Made by a program: the position numbers and the translations under genes. A DNA stretch of 64,000 nucleotides from Aeromonas rivipollensis (GTDB lineage: Bacteria; Pseudomonadota; Gammaproteobacteria; Enterobacterales; Aeromonadaceae): NCBI RefSeq assembly GCF_037811135.1, contig NZ_CP149130.1:1360501-1424500 (forward strand). The letters are read 5' to 3'. Positions 35,841 to 45,300 of this stretch are shown one piece after another. Positions within the stretch are counted from its first letter, which is position 1. Every line of letters begins with the position of its first letter. The notes under the pieces were generated by a model. The model was not told where the DNA came from. It saw only the letters and a list, made by a program, of their open reading frames with translations, and ran no database searches.

Positions 35841-37133
35841 TCAAGGCTGAGTGGGCGGTGGCAGCAGGCTGTCATCGACGCTGCCGTCACCCCTGAGCTT
35901 GTTGCCATTGGCGTCGACGGCGTCCCTGCCGTTGTCATCGACGCTGCCGTCACCTCTTAGCTTGTTGCCGTTGGCGTCGACGGCGTCCACGCCGTTGTCG
36001 TCCACACTGCCATCGCCCCTGAGCTTGTTGCCATTGGCGTCTACGGCGTCCACGCCGTTGTCATCGATGCTGCCATCACCTCTTAGCTTGTTGCCGTTGG
36101 CATCGACGGCATCCACGCCGTTGTCATCGATGCTGCCGTCACCTCTCAACTTGTTGCCGTTGGCATCGACACCACTGTCATCCACCCGGCCACCGGCATG
36201 ACGCTCCCCGCCGGCATGCCTGTCGCCACCGCCGTGGCGATCGCCGCCGGCATGCTCACCCTGGCCATGGTCATCGCCGCCGTGACCACTGTCGTCACCC
36301 CCATTGTTTCCACTGTGGCTACTATTGCCGCCACCGCCGCTATTGTTTCCAGAATGGCTACTATTGTCCCCGCCACTGTGGCCGCCGCCTCCGCTGCCAC
36401 TGTTGCTGCCACCTCCACCGCTATTGCCGCCCCCGCTGGCACTGTTGCCGCCGCCTCCACCGCCACTATTGCCGCCTCCGCCACTATTGCCACCCCCGCT
36501 GCCACTGTTGCCGCCGTCCCCCCCTTTGTTGTGAACGATCAGCGAGTTGGCGATATAGCTGTGGCTGCCGTCCAGAATGAGGTTGAACAGCGCCGTGGTG
36601 GGCGGGCTGTCGACCCAGTAGAGAGACTCGACCAGCAGCTCGGCGGGCTGGGCCGCCAGCGCCAGGTTGCCAGTGAGCGCGACCGCTGCCGGTCCGCACA
36701 GGATGCGCATGCCGGTAAAGAGCGGCTGCACCGCCAGGGTGGGTTGCTCGGCGCGGGTCATGGCGGGCGAGATGGCCACCCAGCCGCGGGTGCTCAAGAA
36801 GGGGTGCTCGGCGGTAAAGAAGGGGGGCAGATGATTGAGCCCGTAAAGTCTCCGGTTGCCCAGGATGACGCGCTCGACCGCCAGGATCCGGTTGATCTGG
36901 CCATGTTGATCCCGCACCTGTTCACCGGCCTGCAGCGTTTCGATGGGGCGCTCGCTGCCATCGGCCATCTGGATGCGGGTGCCGGCGACGAAGCAGGACT
37001 TGGCATGGGCCTGGTTCGGCTGCCATTGATGGTGGTCGAAGTCATAGCTGAAGGGGGTGGCAAACAGGGCCAGGGCGATGGCCGATCCCACCAGCAGTCG
37101 GCGCTGGCTGGGTTTGAACGAGGGCAGTGACAT
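35841..37133 (-). CDS. Exported Hint (intein-like) domain protein with repeat-rich tail
   Basis: A 430-residue protein. An N-terminal signal (about 1-44, ending QAHA) is followed almost at once by a Hint domain from Cys47 (CFVAGTRIQMADGS) through block B TAEHPF (107-112) to SYIANSLIVHN (His201-Asn202). These are the three residues for self-cleavage. The residue after Asn202 is Lys, not Cys/Ser/Thr, so cleavage is more likely than splicing. The tail is Gly/Ser/Asn/His-rich (203-335), then five 21-residue repeats built on DANGNKLRGDGS. A released tail would be a secreted low-complexity peptide. No known family name. ATG 37133 follows AAGGAGCTACCC. Confidence 0.8.
   Translation of the reverse strand: MSLPSFKPSQRRLLVGSAIALALFATPFSYDFDHHQWQPNQAHAKSCFVAGTRIQMADGSERPIETLQAGEQVRDQHGQINRILAVERVILGNRRLYGLNHLPPFFTAEHPFLSTRGWVAISPAMTRAEQPTLAVQPLFTGMRILCGPAAVALTGNLALAAQPAELLVESLYWVDSPPTTALFNLILDGSHSYIANSLIVHNKGGDGGNSGSGGGNSGGGGNSGGGGGGNSASGGGNSGGGGSNSGSGGGGHSGGDNSSHSGNNSGGGGNSSHSGNNGGDDSGHGGDDHGQGEHAGGDRHGGGDRHAGGERHAGGRVDDSGVDANGNKLRGDGSIDDNGVDAVDANGNKLRGDGSIDDNGVDAVDANGNKLRGDGSVDDNGVDAVDANGNKLRGDGSVDDNGRDAVDANGNKLRGDGSVDDSLLPPPTQP
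35866..36180 (-). repeat. Five 63-bp tandem coding repeats
   Basis: The unit encodes DANGNKLRGDGS plus a variable linker (V/I-DDNGVDAV) and recurs five times at 63-bp spacing, the copies differing by scattered, mostly synonymous substitutions. The unit keeps the reading frame (21 codons), so slippage would change tail length without a frameshift. Confidence 0.85.
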
Positions 37134-37429
37134 GGGTAGCTCCTTGTCTGGCTGGATTCACGCAGTCAAGTATAGAGGAGCACCCCGCTGAAACCCTTGC
37201 CATGCTATCTCGCCAGAAAAACGATTGGCGTCGGCTACAAAAGTGCGTAAAATCGCATACTCGATGCTTGTAGCAACGAATCCCGCCTAAAAAGCCAGTT
37301 TCATGCCCTCCCCAAGCAGTAAAAGGTAACGAATGACGCCGAATGGCGCATCTCATGCCTTGAAAAAGTCTTGTGATGACTGAAAAGTGTCAATTATCCC
37401 TGTCAGTTATCAAAAAATTAAGGATACCC

Positions 37430-38668
37430 ATGTTTTCCTTGGTCAAGCAAAGCGTCGCCGGGCTGCAAATTCTGTTTGTTGCCTTTGGTGCCATGGTTCT
37501 GGTGCCCCTGCTCACCGGATTGAACCCCTCCATGGCACTGCTTGGCGCCGGTGTAGGCACCCTGCTGTTCCAGCTCTGCACCCGTCGCCAGGTGCCGATC
37601 TTCCTCGGCTCCAGCTTCGCCTTCATCGCCCCCATCATCTATGCCACCCAGACCTGGGGCCTGCCCTCCACCATGTTCGGTCTGTTTGCCGCCGGTTTCA
37701 TGTACTTCATCCTGGCGGCCCTCATTCGCGTGCGTGGCATGGGTTTCGTGCACAAGCTGCTGCCCCCTGTGGTGATTGGCCCGGTGATCATGGTGATCGG
37801 CCTGTCGGTGGCCCAGGTGGCCTGCAACATGGCCATGGGCCGTGCCGGGGCCGAGCAGGTGGTGGCGCCTGCCACAGCGCTGACCCTGGCGGGGATCTCC
37901 CTGGCGGTGACCCTGATCGCGGCCGTGTTCTGCAAGGGCTGGATCAAGCTCATCCCCATCCTCTCCGGCGTCATCGCCGGTTATGTGGCCGCCGTGCTGA
38001 TGGGTCAGGTGAGTTTCGATGGCATGGTCAACGCCCCCTGGCTGGCGCTGCCCCACTTCGAGACCCCGGAGATCAACTGGGCCGCGGCGCTGTTCATGCT
38101 GCCGGTGGCCATCGCCCCCTGCATCGAACACATCGGCGGCGTGCTGGCCATCGGCGGTGTGACCGGCAAGGACTACACCAAGGATCCTGGCCTGCACCGC
38201 ACCCTGGCCGGTGACGGCATCGGCGTCTGCTTCGCCGGTTTCATCGGTGGCCCTCCCGTCACCACCTATGCGGAAGTGACAGGCGCCGTGATGATCACCC
38301 GCAACTTCAACCCGGTCACCATGACCTGGGCCGCCGTGTTTGCCATCATTCTGGCCTTCTTCGGCAAGTTCAACGCCCTGCTCACCTCCATCCCCATGCC
38401 GGTGATGGGCGGCATCATGCTGCTGCTGTTCGGATCCATCGCCGCCATCGGTCTCAAGACCCTGGTGGAATCCAAGGTGGATCTGGGTCTGTCCCGCAAC
38501 ATCGCCATCGTCGCCGTGACCCTGACAGTGGGTGTCGGTGCCCTGGAGATGAAGATCGGTGACTTCGCCCTGGCCGGTGTCGGCCTGGCCTCGGTGGCCG
38601 CGATCCTGCTCAACCTCATCCTGCCCCAGCACTCCGAAGAGGGTGTCATGGCGTCGGCCAAGGACTGA
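37430..38668 (+). CDS. uraA: Uracil permease UraA (NCS2 family)
   Basis: A proton-coupled uracil importer of the inner membrane. The 412-residue protein has about 14 hydrophobic helices, FLGSSFAFIAPI, GPVIMVIGLSVAQVA and VAIAPCIEHIGGVLAIGGVTGKDY (NCS2 signature with the substrate-site Glu and His). FIGGPPVTTYAEVTGAVMITRN is also present, split over two helices. The ATG at 37430 follows AAGGATACCC. E. coli UraA has 429 residues. No upp gene is adjacent. A terminator follows at 38704. Confidence 0.92.
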   Translation: MFSLVKQSVAGLQILFVAFGAMVLVPLLTGLNPSMALLGAGVGTLLFQLCTRRQVPIFLGSSFAFIAPIIYATQTWGLPSTMFGLFAAGFMYFILAALIRVRGMGFVHKLLPPVVIGPVIMVIGLSVAQVACNMAMGRAGAEQVVAPATALTLAGISLAVTLIAAVFCKGWIKLIPILSGVIAGYVAAVLMGQVSFDGMVNAPWLALPHFETPEINWAAALFMLPVAIAPCIEHIGGVLAIGGVTGKDYTKDPGLHRTLAGDGIGVCFAGFIGGPPVTTYAEVTGAVMITRNFNPVTMTWAAVFAIILAFFGKFNALLTSIPMPVMGGIMLLLFGSIAAIGLKTLVESKVDLGLSRNIAIVAVTLTVGVGALEMKIGDFALAGVGLASVAAILLNLILPQHSEEGVMASAKD

Positions 38669-38703
38669 GCGGACTGAGTGACGAGCCGTCAGCCAGAGCG
38701 ATG

Positions 38704-38737
38704 ACAGGAGGCCACCCTTGGGTGGTCTCCTGCTTTT
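38704..38737 (+). terminator. Terminator of uraA
   Basis: The stem CAGGAGGCCACCC/GGGTGGTCTCCTG (one G-T pair) is followed by CTTTTGTG, 36 bp after the uraA stop. Confidence 0.85.
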
Positions 38738-38825
38738 GTGGCCTCCCGCCGCGAGAGCCTGGATCCATCGGGGCTCGGCCTGGCGACTACAATCAGTGGC
38801 GTTGTTCACAGTCAAGGAGACGAAC

Positions 38826-39566
38826 ATGAAGACGAGATGGATCCTGGCCCTGGTTGGGCTCATCTGGGGGGGCGCGGCCCAGGCCGGTGCGGTGCGCTAC
38901 CAGGTCGACGGTCAGCCCTTCGAGGGATATTACCTGGCTGCCGCCGACAAGCAGGCACCCCTGGTGGTGCTGGTTCACGACTGGGACGGGCTGACGGATT
39001 ACGAGGTCAAGCGGGCCGAGATGCTGGTGGCGCTCGGTTACAGCGTGTTCGCGGTGGACTTGTTCGGGGCAGGAATCAGACCGACCGCCGTGGAAGAGAG
39101 GAAGAAGCTCACCGGGGCGCTTTATCAGGACAGGACCAGGATGCGCAAGCTGTTGCAGGCAGGGCTCGCCGAGGCGGGCAGGCAGGGCGGCCGGCTCGAC
39201 AATGCGGTGGCGATGGGTTACTGCTTCGGCGGCGCCGCCGTGCTGGAGCTGGCCCGCAGCGGTGCGGATCTCAAGGGGATCGTCAGCGTCCACGGGGGGC
39301 TGGAGACCCCGGCCGGTCAGAACTACGAGCAGACCAGGGCCAGCCTGCTGATCCAGCATGGCAGCGCGGATCAGGCGGTGTCGCTGGGCCAGTTCGCGGC
39401 CCTCATCACCGAGCTGGAGAGTGCCGGCATCAGGCATGAGGCGACCAGCTACAGCGGCGCCCCCCATGCCTTCAGCGTCTTTGGCTCGGACAACTACCGC
39501 GCCGATGCCGATGCCAAGTCCTGGCGGCGCTTCACCGAGTTTCTCGGCGAGGTGACCAAGGGGTAG
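38826..39566 (+). CDS. Exported dienelactone hydrolase family protein
   Basis: The 246-residue alpha/beta hydrolase has a signal peptide (1-20, GGAAQAGA). The family triad appears: nucleophile Cys in MGYCFGGAAVLELA, Asp in HGSADQAVSL, and His in GAPHAFSVFGS. The lid region has VLVHDWDGLTDYEVKRAEMLV. Such enzymes hydrolyse small esters or lactones; a periplasmic location is predicted. The ATG at 38826 follows AAGGAGACGAAC. The substrate is unknown. Confidence 0.88.
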   Translation: MKTRWILALVGLIWGGAAQAGAVRYQVDGQPFEGYYLAAADKQAPLVVLVHDWDGLTDYEVKRAEMLVALGYSVFAVDLFGAGIRPTAVEERKKLTGALYQDRTRMRKLLQAGLAEAGRQGGRLDNAVAMGYCFGGAAVLELARSGADLKGIVSVHGGLETPAGQNYEQTRASLLIQHGSADQAVSLGQFAALITELESAGIRHEATSYSGAPHAFSVFGSDNYRADADAKSWRRFTEFLGEVTKG

Positions 39567-39819
39567 GGCAGCCTCAGGTGGCGCAGCGGGATCATGCCAT
39601 CGATAGCCCCTATGGCGGGGCCCCACGGCTTGCCGGCCGGGTCAGCAGAAGTTCAGTGACGCTGTTTATACTGACTCGATGAGGTACTTGTATCTGGCCA
39701 GTCCCCCCGGGACACCGGACGGTGAACGCTGATAACGGGTCACTGTGATGGCCTCTGACCCGATTCTGGATCGGGAGGCCCCCTCAGCCCCCGCACATGA
39801 GACACGAAGGAGTAATGAC

Positions 39820-40386
39820 ATGCGTCTATGGACTCATATTCTGGCCGTTCTGCTGCTGGTTGGTTGTGCCAAGGGAGATACCCCCGCCGAGCAACGCAGC
39901 CACATTCAACAGATGCGCCAGCAGACCCTCTCCACCCTGTATGGGCAGGATGCAGGCACCAGACAGGAGGTGGCAAGATCCAAGGGTTATGCCGTCTTCA
40001 CCAATGTGAACAACAACCTGCTGGTACTGAGCGCCGGCAGTGGCTATGGGGTGCTCCGTGACAACCGCACCGGTCGCGACACCTACATGAAGATGGCGAC
40101 CGCTGGCATGGGGATCGGCATGGGGATCAAGAAATTCCAGGCCGTGATCATCTTCAACGATGCCGCCGCCCTGGACAGATTCATCACCACAGGTTTCGAT
40201 GCCAGCGCCCAGGCGGATCTGGCCGCCAAGTCGGCGGACGATGGCAAGGTGGTGGTCAGCGAGGCGGCCAATGCCGACTTCCAGAAGGTGAAGATGTACC
40301 AGCTTACCGAGAAGGGCGTGGCGGTGCAGGCCACCATGCAGGGCTACAAATACTGGCCGGACGATGATCTCAACGGCACCAGATAA
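39820..40386 (+). CDS. SYLF/YSC84-domain lipoprotein
   Basis: A 188-residue protein with a lipoprotein signal (MRLWTHILAVLLLVGC, Cys16) and a SYLF-like lipid-binding domain: SKGYAVFTNVNNNLLVLSAGSGYGVLRDN shortened, RDTYMKMATAGMGIGMGIKKFQAVIIF, and KVKMYQLTEKGVAVQATMQGYKYW. SYLF proteins bind phosphoinositides in eukaryotes; the bacterial role is unclear. It is presumably tethered to the inner or outer membrane. The ATG at 39820 follows GAAGGAGTAATGAC. Confidence 0.83.
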   Translation: MRLWTHILAVLLLVGCAKGDTPAEQRSHIQQMRQQTLSTLYGQDAGTRQEVARSKGYAVFTNVNNNLLVLSAGSGYGVLRDNRTGRDTYMKMATAGMGIGMGIKKFQAVIIFNDAAALDRFITTGFDASAQADLAAKSADDGKVVVSEAANADFQKVKMYQLTEKGVAVQATMQGYKYWPDDDLNGTR

Positions 40387-40406
40387 GGCCCAGACCCAGG
40401 GGTCAC

Positions 40407-40434
40407 TGCGCGGCGCTCATCAGAGCGCCGCGTG
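40407..40434. terminator. Hairpin between convergent SYLF and pgl genes
   Basis: A perfect 10-bp stem CGCGGCGCTC/GAGCGCCGCG with a 4-base loop. T-tracts are weak on both sides (GTGCATTTC on plus), so termination efficiency is uncertain. Confidence 0.55.
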
Positions 40435-40457
40435 CATTTCTGCGGCCTTGAACCTCC

Positions 40458-41468
40458 CTAGGCGGGCTTGTCCAGCGCCAGCACCCTCACCCACATGGCC
40501 CCTTCCCCCACATGTTGGCGGGATGAGAGGCTGAGCTCCCCCGTCTGCGCCGCGATGCGATGCACGGACAGGCTGTGGGACTTTTGTCCGGTGGCGATCA
40601 GATAGTGGCCGCTGTGGTCGATGGCAAAACCACGGGGACAGGATTCGGTCGGGAAGTGGCCCAGCAGGGTCAGGGCGCCGTCTCCCTCATCGACCCCGAA
40701 CAGGCTGAGCAGGCTGCTGGCCCGCTCGCTGGTGTAGAGAAAACGTCCATCCGGGGTCAGGTGGATGTCGGCCCCCCAGCGCTCTCCCTGATAACCCTCG
40801 GGCAGCATATCCAGGCTCTCCCGCGCGCCGATGCGACCATCCGCTTCCCTGTGGTAGCGGTTGAGGGTGGCATCGAGCTCATTGAGGCAGTAGATATCGC
40901 CGTTGGTGGGGTGCAGCGCCAGATGGCGGGGCCCGGCGCCTGGGGCGGTGTGGATGTCGCCGAGGGGATGGGGGCTCAGCTGACCATCCTCTCCCAGGGT
41001 GAAGCGGCGGATGAGGTCCTCCTTGAGGCAGGCCACCAGCAGCTCCTGATGACCCTGTTCCGTTGTCAGCAGGGTCACCGAGTGGGCGGCCATCAGCCGG
41101 TCGATGCGCTGGTGGGGCGCCAGCACTCGACCCGCGTCATCCATGGGCGAGACGCTGACATGGTCGAAGGCGTAGGAGGCGGCAAAGAAGAGGTGCCCTG
41201 TCCCATCGGTGCAGCTGTGGGAGGCGCTGCCATCGAGCGGCGCCGAGGAGGGCGATCCGAGCCGGCCATCCGCGGCTATGGGGTAGCTCAGCACCCGAAA
41301 GTCGGGGCGCACCCCCGCATAGAGCCAGGCCTTGTCCGGGCTGATGACCAGGGGCTGCACCTCGCCGCCGGTCTGGACTTGCTGCAGCGGGACCAGCTCG
41401 CCTTCTTCCAGTCGAAACACATGGATCAACCCGCTCACCGGGTTTGCCACATACACCACTTGTTCCAT
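40458..41468 (-). CDS. pgl: 6-phosphogluconolactonase Pgl (seven-bladed propeller)
   Basis: Hydrolyses 6-phosphogluconolactone in the pentose phosphate pathway. The 336-residue protein matches the YbhE/Pgl beta-propeller family: VYVANPVSGLIHVFRL, VQPLVISPDKAWLYAGVRPD, AGPRHLALHPTNGDIYCLNELD, WGADIHLTPDGRFLYTSERA, CPRGFAIDHSGHYLIATGQKS. The ATG at 41468 lies in front of the first blade; the frame is open further upstream. It is cytoplasmic. E. coli Pgl has 331 residues. Confidence 0.92.
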   Translation of the reverse strand: MEQVVYVANPVSGLIHVFRLEEGELVPLQQVQTGGEVQPLVISPDKAWLYAGVRPDFRVLSYPIAADGRLGSPSSAPLDGSASHSCTDGTGHLFFAASYAFDHVSVSPMDDAGRVLAPHQRIDRLMAAHSVTLLTTEQGHQELLVACLKEDLIRRFTLGEDGQLSPHPLGDIHTAPGAGPRHLALHPTNGDIYCLNELDATLNRYHREADGRIGARESLDMLPEGYQGERWGADIHLTPDGRFLYTSERASSLLSLFGVDEGDGALTLLGHFPTESCPRGFAIDHSGHYLIATGQKSHSLSVHRIAAQTGELSLSSRQHVGEGAMWVRVLALDKPA

Positions 41469-41565
41469 TGCACGCTCCAGAGAAAAAGAGTGCCCCGCGA
41501 GGGGCAGGGAGATAAGACATGGTCCCATGGATGGCGCCCGCCATCCACAGCCTCATGGCAACGCG

Positions 41566-42174
41566 TCAGGGCAGACTCAGGATCTCTTGTATGACGGGCA
41601 CCACCGAGAGGGCAAGCAGGGCCGCCATGGCATGGTTGAACCGGCGGCGGGCGAGGGCATTGGTCAGCCAGCGTTTGAGCAGGGTGCCGCACAGGAGCCA
41701 GAGCCCGACGCAGGGGAAAGAGACGATAAAGAAGGTCAGGGCTATGGTCAGGTTCTGCTGGTAGAAGTCGGCCCCCGCGCTGGTGAAGGCGGCGATGGCG
41801 CCGGTAGCGACCACCCAGGCCTTGGCATTGACCCATTGGAACAGGGCGCCCTTGAGGAACCCCAGGGGGCGGGCAGAGGCGTCTCCCGTCACCTCGTCGG
41901 CGGAGCGGGCAATCAGCCAGGCGAGATAGAGCAGATAGAGGGTGCCCACGCACTTGATGACGAAGTGCAGGCTGGGGAAGAGGGTGAACAGCTGGCCGAA
42001 ACCCAGTCCCACCAGCAACAGCATCAGAGTGAAGCCGACGCAGATCCCCATGAGCAGCGGCAGGCTGCGCCTGATCCCGAAGTTGGCGCCGGCGCTCATC
42101 ACCATGATGTTGTTCGGTCCCGGGGTGACCGATGCCGAGATGGCAAAGAGCACCACGGCGTGGAGATAGTCCAT
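41566..42174 (-). CDS. LysE/RhtB family amino-acid exporter
   Basis: A 202-residue inner-membrane protein with about six helices and the LysE signature SASVTPGPNNIMVMSAGANFG near the N-terminus split by family spacing. It also has FLKGALFQWVNAKAWVVATGAI, another conserved block. Members export basic amino acids, threonine, homoserine or their lactones; the substrate is not predictable. It lies between pgl and mscK with its own promoter region of about 130 bp. Confidence 0.88.
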   Translation of the reverse strand: MDYLHAVVLFAISASVTPGPNNIMVMSAGANFGIRRSLPLLMGICVGFTLMLLLVGLGFGQLFTLFPSLHFVIKCVGTLYLLYLAWLIARSADEVTGDASARPLGFLKGALFQWVNAKAWVVATGAIAAFTSAGADFYQQNLTIALTFFIVSFPCVGLWLLCGTLLKRWLTNALARRRFNHAMAALLALSVVPVIQEILSLP

Positions 42175-42251
42175 GAAATCCTCGTGGGTGACATTCCGTT
42201 GTCTTCCCTATATTGGGGGCCTGCTCCCGCTTTCAAGTCCGGCTGCCCGGG

Positions 42252-42288
42252 TAAAAAAAAACAGGCTCCGATGAGGAGCCTGTTTGCG
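42252..42288 (-). terminator. Terminator of mscK
   Basis: The stem AACAGGCTCC/GGAGCCTGTT has an A8-10 tract on its left, i.e. a long T-tract on the minus strand, 17 bp after the mscK stop. Confidence 0.92.
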
Positions 42289-42305
42289 GGGGCAGGAGTT
42301 CGGCA

Positions 42306-45300
42306 TCAGGCCGGCTTGCCACCATTGGGTGGCGGCAGGGCCGGGCGGGATTCTATCTTCTGCTCGTCCCCTTGCTTGTTCTTGATGTGAACGTCCATCT
42401 GGTTGAACGCGATGTCGATGCCGTGTTCACGGAACAGTACGTCTATCCGGCGGTTCAGCTCATCGATGGCCGGGTTGCGATCCCCGAGCTCGCTGACGAA
42501 GAAGCGCAGCTCGTGATCCAGGGTGCTGGGGCCGAAGGTGAGGAAGTAGACGATGGGAGCAGGGTCTTTCAAGACCCGGCTGTTCTCCGTGGCCGCCTGC
42601 ATCAACAGCTTGCGGGTCAGCTCCAGATCCGAACCATAGGCCACCCCGACCCGGGCGATGACCCGGGTGACGGTATCGGACAGAGACCAGTTGATCAGCC
42701 GCTCTATCATCAGCTGCTGGTTCGGGATGATCACCTCCTTGCGGTCGAAGTCGGTGAGGGTGGTCGAGCGGATGCGGATCTTGTTGACCGTGCCCGAGAT
42801 GGTGCCGATGGTGACCGTATCCCCGATCCGTACCGGGCGCTCGAACAGTATGATGATGCCCGAAATGAAGTTGGAGACGATCTGCTGCATGCCGAAACCG
42901 ATACCGACCGAGAGGCCGGCGGCCAGCCACTGCAGCTTCTCCCACTGGACCCCCAGCATGGCCAGCGCGGTGAGCGAGCCCATCCCGATCAGCACATAGT
43001 TGAGCATGGTGGTGAAGGCGTAGGCGGTGCCCTGGGCGAGGCGCAGCTTGGAGAGCACCAGCACCTCCAGCAGGCCCGGCAGGTTGCGGGCCAGCGACAG
43101 GGCCGCCCCGAACAGGAAGAGGCCGGTCAGCACATCGCTCAGGCTGATGGGGTAGAGCACGGCGTTGGCACCAGTGCCCTCGCTCTTGTGCCACAGCACC
43201 ACGCTGTCGAGGTAGGTGAAGACAGCCACCAGATCGGACCAGAGCCAGTAGAAGGCGACGCCGAACACCAGCAGCAGCATGATGCGGGTCAGACGCAGGG
43301 ACTGCTGGCTGACCTCTTCCAGATCCATGGGCTGCTCTTCGATGGCCTCGCCCCCTTCCGCATCTTCCGAAGGCTTGTGCTCGCGCTTGGCGACGGCGCG
43401 GCGGTAGGCCAGACGGCGGGCCGCCAGCTCCAGACCACGCAGGGCGGTGCGATAGACCAGGCTCCAGATGATGATGAGGTAGAAGGATTCGATCAGGCGA
43501 CCGGTCAGCTTCAGAGCGGTGTAGTAGTAGCCGAGGGCCGCCAGCACCATCAGGGCCACAGGCGCCAGCGCCAGGGCGACTGCCGTCATGGTCTGCAGCA
43601 TGCTGGCCTCGCCCTTGATGCGGGCGCGGGAGATGGGCAGTACTAGGTAGGCGGTCAGCCCCAGCAGCAACATGGTCAGCGCCTGGCCGATGACGTCATT
43701 GCCAAGGGAGGAGGGTTCCACCACCGCCTTGGTCGAGAGCATGATGAGGGGCAGCAGGGGCAGCCAGAGGTAACGCATGCTGGTGCGCTTGGCCTGCAAC
43801 TCGTCCCGCGGGATGCGGAAGTGGCTCTCGCCGATGCCGCCGGGGCGCATCACCGACAGGTAGACGCTGAACACCAGGTAGCCCAGTGCCAGATTCAGGG
43901 TGATCTGGAAGATGAGGCGCGGGCTCAGCAGGCCGCAATAGGCCAGCAGCAGGCCGGCGGCCAGGATGAAGAGGGTACCCGGCAGGCGCTGCAAAACGGT
44001 GTAGAGCAGGGCGCGCGGGGTGTGCCACTGGCTGTCTTGACGGAAGCGGCCGAGGTCCTTGGCGATCCGCTGCTGGCGCTTGACCAGGGTCGGGCGTTTC
44101 CACAGCAGCAGGCCACCCACCAGCAGCAGCGGGAAGGCGAGCAGGGAGACCGCCAGCAGCATGTCGCCCCAGCCTTGCCAATCCGGCTTGAGCACCCAGT
44201 CGGAGACCTGCTTGTAGGCATGGCCCGGCCAGTTGATGAACCACTTGCCATCGATGGGCTTGTTGCTGCTGACCCAGAAGATGTGCTGTTGCAGGGTGAA
44301 TTCGATGGAGGCATAGATGCGCGTCAGCTGCTGCTGGGTGAGCTGCAGGCTGATGGCGTTGGTCAGCTGGGCATCCATCTGGCGGTTGAGCTGATCCAGC
44401 AGGCTGATGCGGGTGTCGATCAGCTTGACCAGGTTCGCCTTGTCCTCTTCGCTGACGGTCTCCCTGCTGTTGGCGATCAGGTTGTCCAGATATTGGCCCT
44501 TCTGGAACAGCTGATCCCGTTGCTGGCTCAGTTCAAACTGGGCCAGGTGCAGGTCGGCGATCTGCTCTTCCAGGTTCTTCACCAGGGTGGAGGGGGCGGC
44601 CTCCAGCTGCTGGTAGAGCTGATAGAGGATGCGTGACAGCAGCAGGTTGCCCTTGAGCATCTGCACCTGTTCGTTCAGGTTGCGCTCGGTCTGGGTGCCG
44701 CGCTCCAGCCAGCTCTTGGCCTGCAGGTTTTTCTGTGCGAGCAGGTTGAGGTTGGTGGTGGCGCTGATGAGCTGCTGGCTGAGCTGGTGGTTGATCTCCT
44801 GCTCTTTTTGCACCAGCGGATTGTCCTGGGTGGCGACCAGTTCACCGGTCTGCTCGGCGGCCTTCTCGGTGTCGCCGAGGCGCTTGGCGCTGCTCTGCTC
44901 CTGCAGGGCCTGCAGTTTCTGCTCTTCATGGGCGAGGCGCGCACTCTGATAGTCGCGCTGCTTGACCGCCAGATCCTGCATGCTGGTGCGGTTGTCCAGA
45001 TCCTTTTGCAGGTTGGCCAGTTGCAGGTCCAGCAACGCCAGCTCGGTATTGAGCTTCATCTTCTCGGCGCTGCTCACGCCGTCCCCGGAGTTCAGGCGAG
45101 TGCGGATCTCCTGGCTGCGTTGATAGGCGCGGCTCATGTTGGCCTGGGCCCGCTCCGGCAGGGTTTGCAGGCTGGTGATCTGGCTGCCGATGGTGCCGAG
45201 GGCCTCCTGGGCATCCTGCATGTTGGCCAGCACTTCCGGCTGACGGCTCTCCAGCTCCGCCAGGCTCATGCTGGCGTATTCACTCTTGAGCTGCTCAGGA

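Noticed and set aside
35866..36180. Regular 63-bp repeats considered as a CRISPR array
   Set aside because: There are no unique spacers; the units are contiguous, in frame and encode a repeated peptide, and no cas genes are near.
36198..37130. A 310-codon plus-strand frame opposite the Hint gene
   Set aside because: Low-complexity Ala/Thr/Val translation is the reverse complement of the Gly/Ser-rich tail; no signal of coding.
37134..37429. AAAAACGATTGG upstream of uraA as a PurR box
   Set aside because: Only about 8 of 12 core positions match and the palindrome is broken; too weak to list.
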